A DNA stretch of 64,000 bases from JAJDUF01 sp965214295 (lineage in GTDB: Bacteria; Chloroflexota; UBA11872; UBA12225; JAJDUF01): positions 1,178,001 through 1,242,000 of the forward strand of contig OZ243944.1 in NCBI GenBank assembly GCA_965214295.1, read 5' to 3'. Position numbers and translations under genes: made by a program. Shown piece by piece: positions 35,634-43,469 of this stretch (the first letter of the stretch is position 1; every line of letters begins with the position of its first letter). The notes under the pieces are model-generated. The model saw only the letters and a program-made list of their open reading frames with translations. It was not told the DNA's origin and ran no database searches.

Positions 35634-37115
35634 CTACTGCATCATCTTGATGTCGTCGTCGAGCATGACCTGCGTCTCACGCTGCGCGGCCTCCAGACCG
35701 GACTTGGCGCCGATCTTCTTCTTCATGATGTCCTGGACGGCCGTGCCAATCCTACCGGTGATCTTGGTGTAGGACGGCAAGCCGGGCCAGCGCCAGCCGT
35801 ATGGCGCTAGGTCCACGAACCCGCGGAACTGCGCGTCATCCTTGAGCGCCTCGCGGAGCTTGGGATGGTCGAGGCCCTTCTGGCTGATGGGAATGGTGAT
35901 CGCCCGGATCATGTGCTCCACCTGGGCATCCGGCTCGCTCAACCAGAGCGTCACCTGGGCCGCGGCCTGCTGGCGCTCCGCAGTGGTCTTGAAGACAATG
36001 GAGTTCCAGCCGCCGTTGATCGCTGACTTCACCTTCTTGACCGGGTGCAGCGGCACGTGGACTACCTCAAACGGCGGCGCTTGGTTCTGCCGCATGGTGG
36101 GAATACGATAGACCCCCTGATGCTCGAAGACCACGTTGTTCTTGGCGTTACGATACTCTTCGCGGATCCCCCACACCTGCTTCTCGTCGGGATGGTCGAA
36201 GATGATCCGGTTGTCGAGCCACCGGAGCCACCGGGTCATCGTCTCCAGGAACTCGGGGGTGTCCACCTGCATCTTCATGGCATCATCGCTAATCGGGTTC
36301 TTGCCCGCGCTCCGCACAAAGTCCAGGTAGAAGTACCAGCCCATCGAGAGTGGGATCAGCCCACTCTCCAAGGGATTCCCCCGTGGGGCCGGCTCGAACT
36401 GCTCCGCCTTGGCCTCGAAGTCGTCCAACGTCCAGTCTTCCTTTGGCGCTTCCACGCCATGCTGCTGGAGCAGGCCGACGTTGTAGATGAACGCCACGTT
36501 ATTCGTGGACACCGGCATCCCGACCACCTTGCCGGTCCACATGCTACTCTCCAGCATGTGCGGGAAGATGTCGGCCCGCTGCGTGGCCCATCGCGGATCC
36601 GCCTTCAACTCCTGATCGAAGTCCACGGTCGCACCGGTGACGTAGAACTCCTGACTCTGGCGGTAGGCGAGGACGTACATGTCCGGCGGCGTGCCGGCGG
36701 CGACCAGTGTCTTGATCTTGTCTACGTTATTGCCACCCTTGTTGGGGGCACTGGCAGTCGAGTTGCTGAGGTCCACATAGATGCCCTGCTCCGGTCCCAC
36801 GGTATCGTTGAAGATCTCCAGGGTCCGCAAGCGGGCAGCGCCGGAGGGATGCGACTCCGGGAGTCCCTGGTAGAAGACTACCGGGGTCGGCGCCTTGGCC
36901 GCGGCGCCGGCTGCACCTTGGGCACCCGCTGCGCCTTGGGCACCGGTCTCACCCTTCGGACCCTGTGGCCCCGCCGGGCCGGCCGGCCCCGCCTGGGGCT
37001 GCCCCACGTAGCGCACCGTCGGCTCACCGCACGCCGCCAGCACGGCCGCGGCGGCCCCGGCAAGCAGCACTCCTGAGTTACGTCGCGTCATCCGCTTCCC
37101 TAAACCGTAGCCCAT
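35634..37115 (-). CDS. ABC transporter substrate-binding lipoprotein (family 1, sugar type) with collagen-like spacer
   Basis: The 493-residue protein has a twin-arginine-like MTRRNSG start, a hydrophobic stretch and lipobox AVLAACGE, so it is predicted to be a lipoprotein. A collagen-like stretch of G-x-y triplets (GPAGPAGPQGPKGE, then GAQGAAG repeats) links it to an extracellular solute-binding domain (LPESHPSGAARLRTLEIFND, then GTPPDMYVLAYRQSQEF and NGGWNSIVFKTTAERQQAA). AGGAGG precedes the ATG. No permease or ATPase genes are adjacent. A relative with a nearly identical N-terminal cassette is at 38381-39787. Confidence 0.87.
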   Translation of the reverse strand: MGYGLGKRMTRRNSGVLLAGAAAAVLAACGEPTVRYVGQPQAGPAGPAGPQGPKGETGAQGAAGAQGAAGAAAKAPTPVVFYQGLPESHPSGAARLRTLEIFNDTVGPEQGIYVDLSNSTASAPNKGGNNVDKIKTLVAAGTPPDMYVLAYRQSQEFYVTGATVDFDQELKADPRWATQRADIFPHMLESSMWTGKVVGMPVSTNNVAFIYNVGLLQQHGVEAPKEDWTLDDFEAKAEQFEPAPRGNPLESGLIPLSMGWYFYLDFVRSAGKNPISDDAMKMQVDTPEFLETMTRWLRWLDNRIIFDHPDEKQVWGIREEYRNAKNNVVFEHQGVYRIPTMRQNQAPPFEVVHVPLHPVKKVKSAINGGWNSIVFKTTAERQQAAAQVTLWLSEPDAQVEHMIRAITIPISQKGLDHPKLREALKDDAQFRGFVDLAPYGWRWPGLPSYTKITGRIGTAVQDIMKKKIGAKSGLEAAQRETQVMLDDDIKMMQ

Positions 37116-37295
37116 CGTTCAAACCTCCTGTATGGGCAGCACAATACTCCGCCGACCACCAACGGGTCATTCTCAGCGCGGCGCCCTTGCCTTGGCCGGC
37201 AAGTCGCCACATTATACGTCTACCGGTGGAGATAGACAAACAACCGGCCCCGTCACTGTGGCGAGACGCAAAGATGCAGCCTGGCAGCGCTGGAA

Positions 37296-38075
37296 TTATT
37301 CCGCTTGCAACCGCCGCAGCCGCTCCCGCAGCCGCCGCACCTCGGCTTCAGCACCAGCGGCACGGGCTTCAGCACCAGCGGCACGGGCTTCAGCACCAGC
37401 GGCGCGGGCTGTGGCAGCAGCAGCGCGGGCTGTGGCAGCGTCGTGTTGTGCTTGCAACTCCGGCGCTGTTGGCAGATACGCTCCAGCCACCGGGTCGTAC
37501 ACCCGCAAGTTGCCCTGGTCCCAGCACAAGTCCAGTCCCAACACCGGGCTGTGGCCCCACTTCAGCCCGTCCGGTTCCTCATGGATCCTGAGCGGTTCGT
37601 ACCTCCCAGCCACCAGCCGATCTCCGGCCAGCGCCGCCTCGTGGTAGCGACCGCCGGTGTGGTCAAACCGCCAGTATTCTCTCACTCCGTAGCCGGCGTA
37701 CCCGGCGCGCTTGACCGTATCATCGCGCCGGCCGGTGCTGCGCGAGGCCACTTCCAGCACCAAGTCCGGCGGCTTGCCCACTTCATTAATCACATACCCA
37801 TTGCGGGCCACGATGGCGTCAGGGTTGACGCCGAATGCGACCACGCAGTCGGGGGCCAGCCGCTCCGCGTCGTTGCCGGCCTCGTGGCGGAGGTAGCCCG
37901 CGCCACAGATCAGCACGTCGGAGCGCTGGGCGAAATGAGCGCGTAGGATACTGTCGAAAGCCGCGATCCTGACGTATTGCTGCATATCGGGGATCCGGGG
38001 CGGATCGGGGAGTGGCTCAAGGTGAGCATACGCACCGCCGGGCGGTGGAGGACGGAGAGTGGTTCTGGTGGCCAT
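37296..38075 (-). CDS. Uma2 family (DUF820) endonuclease-like protein with coiled-coil tail
   Basis: The 259-residue protein has the Uma2 PD-(D/E)XK core: LAPDCVVAFGVNPDAI, KPPDLVLEVASRSTGRRDD, and then VREYWRFD. The C-terminal ~70 residues are an Ala/Arg/Glu-rich coiled coil with four tandem copies of a seven-residue unit (RAAGAEA type), encoded by 21-base DNA repeats at 37344-37427. Uma2 proteins are common in multiple copies in some bacteria; their role is not firmly known. Start chosen at ATG 38075 (MATRTTLRPPPPGG). Six more Uma2 genes lie at 54596-57988. Confidence 0.8.
   Translation of the reverse strand: MATRTTLRPPPPGGAYAHLEPLPDPPRIPDMQQYVRIAAFDSILRAHFAQRSDVLICGAGYLRHEAGNDAERLAPDCVVAFGVNPDAIVARNGYVINEVGKPPDLVLEVASRSTGRRDDTVKRAGYAGYGVREYWRFDHTGGRYHEAALAGDRLVAGRYEPLRIHEEPDGLKWGHSPVLGLDLCWDQGNLRVYDPVAGAYLPTAPELQAQHDAATARAAAATARAAGAEARAAGAEARAAGAEAEVRRLRERLRRLQAE
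37344..37427. repeat. Four tandem 21-base repeats inside the Uma2 gene
   Basis: The unit begins ggcttcagcaccagcggc; two copies are identical and the third and fourth diverge. Each unit encodes one heptad of the coiled coil, so copy number can change without a frameshift. Confidence 0.8.
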
Positions 38076-38380
38076 CGGAGATCTCCGGGGGAACAGCCGA
38101 TGCGCGCGATAGCAGTGAGAGACTCTACCCGGTTGCAACAGTATAGCCGACCGGTCGCCGCGGCGCCGGCCCCCATCCATTGGCGCGAAAATACACCCAG
38201 CTGTCATTGCCACGCACGCGGGAAGCCAAAGCACCCACCAGGGCCACCCCTACGGAAGGGGGTATGTTGTAGAGGCAACCCTGGTAGGTGCCCGCGCTCG
38301 CTGCTACCCGCTCCACCGGTGGCGTCCCTTCCCTGTCGCCACGAGGGAGGGGTGAGGACAGGCCGGCCGGCACCAGCAGG
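38076..38380. other. Intergenic region, no gene seen
   Basis: About 305 bases between two minus-strand genes. Short G/C-rich repeats are present (for example gccacccctacggaaggggg), but no coding frame or clear promoter is supported. Confidence 0.5.
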
Positions 38381-39787
38381 CTAACCGCCGTACTGCTTGA
38401 GGTCGTTATCCAGCACGATCTGCGCGGCGCGCTGACCTTGCTCCAGCGCTTCCTTGAGACCCAACTCGTTGTCCAGCCCCTTCTTGACGAACGCGCTCAA
38501 CTCGCCCTCCGACTTGCGCCCGGAGGGGAACGTCGGCACGCGCCAAGCATAGGGAGCTTGGTCAATGAAAGTCTTCAGGATCGGGTCTTCCTTGAGGCCG
38601 GCCTGCAAGGTGGGGTGATTGAGCGTAGCCCCGGAGATGGGGACATTGGAGCCTTCGAGGCAGAACGGCACGCCCCAGCCTGGCCCACTCTTCCACATGG
38701 CATACAGCGCGGCCCCCTCCTGAACTGCATCGTCCGGCACCTTGATAATGCTGTTGACCCAGCCGTGGGCCATGGTGTAGTTCACTTGGTTCTTGGGCAT
38801 CGGGGCTGCCCCGGAGTCCACGCCGGCCTGGACGAGCGTAGGATGGCGGAAGTTGCCGGTGATGTCGAAGGCGACTTTGCCTTCACCCGTACGCATCATC
38901 TCGCCGGGGGGCGGGGAGGGAACAATCTGATGCTTCCAGGAGAGGTCGTAGAGCCACTGCATCGTGTTCAGAGCCACGTCGTTGTCCACGGTCCACTTCG
39001 TCTGGTCGCTGTTCATCAACTGGCCACCCCAGCCGCCGTAGAAGATGAGGAAGTCCAGCGAGCCGGAGCGGTAGGTGAAGCCCCAATAGTCCGGGGGATT
39101 GGACGCCTTGTCAATCTTCTCCTCAAACTCCTGGAACGACCAGCTCGGCGTAGGCTCCGCGACTCCGGCCTTTTGGAGTACGCCCTTGTCGAAGTAGATG
39201 CCGCGGTTGTTCGTGTCGGTCGGCAGCGAGGTGAGCTTCCCGCGCCACAGGACCGTATTGAGCATCCCCGGGAAGATGTCTTCGCGGTGCGCCGCCCACT
39301 CCTTGACGTGCTTCAACTCATCGTCGGGGCTGACAGCAAGGCCGGGCGCATACAGCACGGCGCCATCCCAGAAGGGAATATGCGCGTTCGTCGGGGGCTG
39401 GCCGCCGGCAGCGGCGACCACGGTCTTCTCGGTCGCGCCGGAAACACTGAGCACGCTCACCACGATGTTGTACTTATCCAGCAGTTCCTCAGCAGCACGC
39501 TCGACCGCGGCATGGTTGGCCTCGCCGGACGGATGCGTGCGGGGCAAGCCAATCCAATCTTCCACATTTACCGGCACCTTGGCCGCTGCGCCGGCTGCAC
39601 CTTGGGCACCCGCTGCGCCTTGGGAACCGGCCTCACCCTTCGGCCCCTGCGGTCCCGCCGGGCCGGCCGGACCAGCTTGCGGCTGCCCTACATAGCGCAC
39701 CGTTGGCTCACCACACGCCACAGCCAGCACCCCACCAAGTAGGGCGACACCCCCACGCAGATACGTTCGTCGGACTACGCTTGCCAT
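38381..39787 (-). CDS. ABC transporter substrate-binding lipoprotein (family 1, sugar type) with collagen-like spacer
   Basis: The 468-residue protein has a VVRRTYLRGG start, lipobox LAVACGE and then the collagen-like spacer GPAGPAGPQGPKGE, followed by GSQGAAGAQGAAG. A solute-binding domain follows (NPPDYWGFTYRSGSLDF, MAHGWVNSIIKVPDDAVQ, EGSNVPISGATLNH). The N-terminal ~60 residues are almost the same as those of 35634-37115, while the rest is much less alike. GGGAGGAAG precedes the ATG. No permease genes are near, so both binding proteins are orphans here. Confidence 0.87.
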   Translation of the reverse strand: MASVVRRTYLRGGVALLGGVLAVACGEPTVRYVGQPQAGPAGPAGPQGPKGEAGSQGAAGAQGAAGAAAKVPVNVEDWIGLPRTHPSGEANHAAVERAAEELLDKYNIVVSVLSVSGATEKTVVAAAGGQPPTNAHIPFWDGAVLYAPGLAVSPDDELKHVKEWAAHREDIFPGMLNTVLWRGKLTSLPTDTNNRGIYFDKGVLQKAGVAEPTPSWSFQEFEEKIDKASNPPDYWGFTYRSGSLDFLIFYGGWGGQLMNSDQTKWTVDNDVALNTMQWLYDLSWKHQIVPSPPPGEMMRTGEGKVAFDITGNFRHPTLVQAGVDSGAAPMPKNQVNYTMAHGWVNSIIKVPDDAVQEGAALYAMWKSGPGWGVPFCLEGSNVPISGATLNHPTLQAGLKEDPILKTFIDQAPYAWRVPTFPSGRKSEGELSAFVKKGLDNELGLKEALEQGQRAAQIVLDNDLKQYGG

Positions 39788-40001
39788 CGGGCTTCCTCCC
39801 TAAATAGGATCTCGCTCCGTACCACGTCGGTCGGAGACGGATGGCTCACCCTATTCCCTGCGCCCGGCGAGCCGTCAGGCGCTTGCTCCACGAGCAGACT
39901 GTCTACCGAGAGCGCCCCTAATCATACGCTAATCGGGGCAGGGAAGGCGAATCGGCGACCGCGCCGCCCCCCCTGAAGGGCCACTCGTCCGGGCACCGGG
40001 A

Positions 40002-40494
40002 TCATCCATTGAACTCCCCGGCTTCTTCGAGCACTTGGTGGACAAGGGTTTCCGAAACCCAGAAGCCATACCGCTAGAGTCGCTTGATCTCCTCCTCAAG
40101 CGAGGGAAGTAGCGAACGCTTCTTCGCTGCCAGCAGAAGCCCCACCGTCCCAACCGGTTCTAGCCCCAAGCGGCGGGACACTCGCCATGCATCCAGGTCA
40201 TCAAGCACTACACTCGTGATATCTTCCTGTAAGGCCTGGGCGATCACCTCCCGTTCCCCGGCTCCCAGATCGGGTACGATGGGTAGCACGTCTGCTTGAG
40301 TCCTCTCACATATCTTCAGCCAGGATTCGAGATGCTGTTCCACCTGCTCGGTACTGTGATCGCGCTTGGCTCGTATCTCCGCGCAATACCACTGCGGGCA
40401 CCAGCACCTCATCAACTCCCAAGAGAAGCAGCTCCAGGTGTCCGAGCCGGGCCAGATAAATCAAGGGCGAGGCGTCTACCAACCGCTGTCTCAT
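40002..40494 (-). pseudogene. Broken DUF3368 PIN-like toxin gene
   Basis: The N-terminal frame reads MRQRLVDASPLIYLARLGHL and VLVPAVVLR, then runs into a frameshift at about 40387. One extra G in gcgcggag shifts the frame; the next frame continues EIRAKRDHSTEQVEQHLES, ADVLPIVPDLGAGEREVIAQ and VSRRLGLEPVGTVGLLLAAK. An in-frame TAG at 40074 then interrupts it, after which RYGFWVSETLVHQVLEEAGE follows to a TGA at 40002. That last piece is the usual C-terminus of the family. The gene therefore has two lesions. Its start overlaps the antitoxin relic as ATGA. Confidence 0.75.
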
Positions 40495-40723
40495 GCGTCG
40501 GCCAGCTTGGGGGCGGCTGCGATCTCATGCTCAACCTCATCCCCCTGGAGGTTGATAGCGGCAACGCCGTAGCGGGAAAGCAAGGATAGAAACGTCAGGT
40601 GGTCGGTCCCGGCGAGTTGCGCTGCACTGGCGGCAGCATTCGCGCCTCCCGGCCAAACTCCTCATCCGACATCTTCAAGACTTGGGGCAATTCGTCGGGG
40701 ATCGGGATAGTCACCAGCTTCAT
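40491..40723 (-). pseudogene. Broken UPF0175 antitoxin gene
   Basis: The start MKLVTIPIPDELPQVLKMSD then EEFGREAR is a normal UPF0175 N-terminus, but the frame then ends. Another frame resumes with ASAAQLAGTDHLTFLSLL and SRYGVAAINLQGDEVEHE, the family's helix-turn-helix and C-terminus. The middle segment of about a dozen residues (usually KLYE-GKISSG) is missing, so a deletion changed the frame. It ends by overlapping the toxin start, as intact pairs do. Confidence 0.7.
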
Positions 40724-40828
40724 GCCGCACCTCACTCCGGCTTAGGAGATATCCACACGGCAATCCAGTTGCCGCAGGCCCCTCGCACACCGCCGGTAGC
40801 GTCAGCGGGCCGGCCGGGAGCCGTTGTG

Positions 40829-41992
40829 CTAGGCAAAGAACGGCTCATCGGCGACCGCATATTTGCGGGTCTCGTGCTCATCCAACTCCACACCCAGCCC
40901 CGGACCATCCGGCACCTCAATGTGGCCGTCGGCGATCCGGGGCCGGTAGCCGGCCAGAATCCGGTCCCAGCCCGGCATAGCGTGAAACTCCAGGGCCAGC
41001 AAGTTGGGGATAACGGCACAGGCATGGACGGCCGCGGCGACTCCAATGGCGCTGGCGGACATGTGGGGACAGGCCAGCAGGTGATACAGGTCGGCCATTT
41101 CGCAGATTTTCTTCCCCTCGGACAGCCCGCCACTGATCTGGAAGTCGGGGGCTACAAGGCGCGTCGCCGCCTTGCGGTAGTACTCCAGGAACTCGTGGCG
41201 GAGGTGCAGGCCCTCGCCGGTGAGGGTGGGCACCGGCGAGGAGGCCGTGAGCGTGGCCCAGGCATCCACGTCGGTAGGCGGCAGGAGGTCCTCGACCCAG
41301 GTCAAGTCGTATGGTTCCATCGCCCGCAAGAAGCGCAGGGCGTTGACCAGCGTGCCACAGCGGCCCTCAACGGCAACCTCGATGTCATCGCCGACGTGCT
41401 GCCGGATTTCGTCCACTAGCCTCACGAGGTGAGCCAACCCTTTGCGGGTCAGGTGCTCGCCCATCATGCCACCGGGGATCGCGCGTGCGGCCCTAGGCGT
41501 GGTGTCGAACTTGAGGATGGTCGTACCCATTTCCTGGTAGACCGCTTCCATCTCCCGATAGGTCTCCAGCGAGCCGACACAGTTGTAGATGCGGACTCGA
41601 TCCCGGTGCTTACCGCCCAGCAGCTTGTAGACGGGCACCCCGGCCGCCTTACCCGCCAAGTCCCAGAGCGCCGTCTCGATGGCGCTCACTGCATGCACGG
41701 CCAGGCCGCTGTCAAAGTGGGAGGCGGTGGTGCCGGCGTAGGCTTGCGAGACCATGCTGCGGTGGAGCACCTCCACGTTCGTCGGGTCCTGCCCCAGTAG
41801 CATGTCCCGCAACGTCAGCACATGTGCCTTGACTGGGGGGCCGGCCGCGGTGTCACCATACCCCTGGAGTCCCTCGGCGGTATCTATCCGCACCAGCAAC
41901 CACCTGCGGGTCCACGGACCCCAAGGCGCCTCCAGGGTGGCGGTCTTGATATCGGTGATCGTCAGCGTGTTGCCCTTGGTCGCGCTCGACAT
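40829..41992 (-). CDS. Mandelate racemase / galactonate dehydratase-like enzyme (enolase superfamily)
   Basis: The 387-residue protein has the superfamily features: a lysine region (TTILKFDTTPR), metal ligands in DIEVAVEGRCGT, TWVEDLLPP and LTGEGLHL, and a C-terminal GPGLGVELDEHETRKY. It resembles galactonate or mannonate dehydratases, but specificity is unknown. ATG at 41992 is chosen (AGGCAGGT upstream); the frame is open 10 codons further to 42022. It is a separate lineage from the enzyme at 19654-20814. Confidence 0.88.
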   Translation of the reverse strand: MSSATKGNTLTITDIKTATLEAPWGPWTRRWLLVRIDTAEGLQGYGDTAAGPPVKAHVLTLRDMLLGQDPTNVEVLHRSMVSQAYAGTTASHFDSGLAVHAVSAIETALWDLAGKAAGVPVYKLLGGKHRDRVRIYNCVGSLETYREMEAVYQEMGTTILKFDTTPRAARAIPGGMMGEHLTRKGLAHLVRLVDEIRQHVGDDIEVAVEGRCGTLVNALRFLRAMEPYDLTWVEDLLPPTDVDAWATLTASSPVPTLTGEGLHLRHEFLEYYRKAATRLVAPDFQISGGLSEGKKICEMADLYHLLACPHMSASAIGVAAAVHACAVIPNLLALEFHAMPGWDRILAGYRPRIADGHIEVPDGPGLGVELDEHETRKYAVADEPFFA

Positions 41993-42228
41993 CGTACCTG
42001 CCTGCTTGGCCTCGCTCGCCACCCGCGCCTCGCACTATCGACTCAGTGGCCCCTCGCTAGATTATACCTGGCAACGTGATCGCGCCACCGGCTCGCATCC
42101 AACTCGTATCCAAGAGGAGGCGGACGTTCATGCGGCTCTCCCGGATACCCTGGATACTATAATTTGACGAAGATGGCCACCTCATCGTACACCCGTTGGA
42201 CCAACTCTCACCAGCCTCGTCATGCCGG

Positions 42229-42318
42229 CTATTCGTCAAAGCGGATCTCGCCTGCCCAGTTGTAGCCTTTCGCCCGGGACGTATTGGTCGGTCTCGATGC
42301 GGGCGATGTCGTAGTCGG
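42229..42318 (-). pseudogene. Relic of the C-terminus of a membrane glycosyltransferase-like gene
   Basis: The first frame reads YDIARIETDQYVPGE, and a second frame continues with KGYNWAGEIRFDE and a stop. Together they match the end of the proteins at 43470-45304 and 61517-63899 (RIRTGQYVPGEG, then IWEGEFRFGE). A small frameshift lies at about 42272. No upstream part of the gene is recognisable, so it is a fragment. Confidence 0.5.
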
Positions 42319-42490
42319 GCCGGGGGCGGGCCGGCGGTACACCGTTCGCCACTCCTGGCGTAGTACAGCGCCGGCACGAAGATGATAACCGCCCAGGCTC
42401 GCGCATCCACCGGTCAGGCACCCGCAGAACGCACCATACGCTCACAGACAGCCAAGACAAAACAACCCAGCAGAGGTTACAATTACTGCC

Positions 42491-43231
42491 ATGACCACCG
42501 CGACCACCACGACCACCATCACGAGCATCGAGGACTTGGTCCGCATCCTGCGAGAATAGCCCGACTGGCACGAGATTGTACGGGGTGTCATCCTCGGCGA
42601 AGAGCTGTTGAGCCTCCCAAAGCAACTGGCCCAGTTCATCCAGACCACCAACGAAAATTTCCAACTGGTCAACGAACGGCTGAATCGGCTAGAGGCCGGG
42701 CAGTCGGAAACCAACCAACGGCTGGATCGGTTGGAGACCGGGCAGTCGGAAACCAATCAGCGGCTGGATAGCCTGGAGGGGCGCTTCGACCGGCTGGAGG
42801 GACGCTTCAGCAACTTCGAGGGAAGCGACTACGAACGCAGAGTCCAGCACAGATTCCTCAGTCGCGCCACATTGCATTTCAACCTGGACACCCCACACAT
42901 CGCCTTTTCTCAGCAGGGACACCTGCCCCCCGGAATGAACAGCATATTCAGCCGGGCCATCAAAACCGGTCTCGTCTCACCGGAAGAGTTCCAAGAGCTG
43001 CATACCATCGACCTCATCATAGCTGATGACAATAACCGCTACATCGCATGCGAGGTCGCCATGACGGCCGACAGTGACGACATCACTAGGGCCAAAGAGC
43101 GCGCCAGAATCCTCAGTGCGGCCACCAACAGCGCCGCCCGGCCGGCCGTTGTGACCACAACGCTCAACGAACCACAGCGCCTCCTGGCAGTCAGCCGGGA
43201 TGTGCCAGTATTTGTCATTCCCTATCCCTGA
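42491..43231 (+). pseudogene. Coiled-coil / PD-(D/E)XK-like protein gene interrupted by an in-frame TAG
   Basis: From ATG 42491 the frame reads a Thr-rich start and SIEDLVRILRE, then TAG at 42557-42559, then PDWHEIVRGVILGEELLSLP. The surrounding protein is continuous across the stop, so a Gln (CAG) to amber change is likely. The rest has heptad repeats (RLDRLETGQSETNQ, RFDRLEGRFSNFE) and a C-terminal nuclease-like block (IDLIIADDNNRYIACEVAMT) seen in DUF3782-type proteins. Translation could restart at TTG 42608 and give 207 residues. Confidence 0.65.
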
Positions 43232-43264
43232 AGCCTGGAAGGACCTTCAGACCGCACCGGTTCC

Positions 43265-43368
43265 CGTCACTCCGGGGCAAGCCGCAATCCAGGGTCCCTG
43301 CGGATTAGAGGGACCTAGGGGGCGTCATCCCCGCGGTGCCCTGGACTCCGGCTTGCCTCGGAGTGACG
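43265..43368. repeat. 30-base inverted repeat pair, dispersed family
   Basis: The left arm (43265-43294), starting cgtcactccggggcaagccg, matches the reverse complement of the right arm (43339-43368) with four mismatches. Fragments of the same sequence occur at about 43450-43470 and 49291-49340. It looks like a MITE-type or REP-type element. Confidence 0.65.
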
Positions 43369-43469
43369 ATGGGAGGGGCCGCCGCCATTTTCATCGCTTG
43401 TGGTGCGGAGTGCAACCCGCATGGGTGATTCCAGCGCAGGCACGTCACTCCGGGGGAAGCCGGAGTCCG

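Noticed and set aside
38288..39742. A 484-codon open frame on the plus strand
   Set aside because: It is the reverse of the solute-binding lipoprotein gene, and no domain is visible in it.
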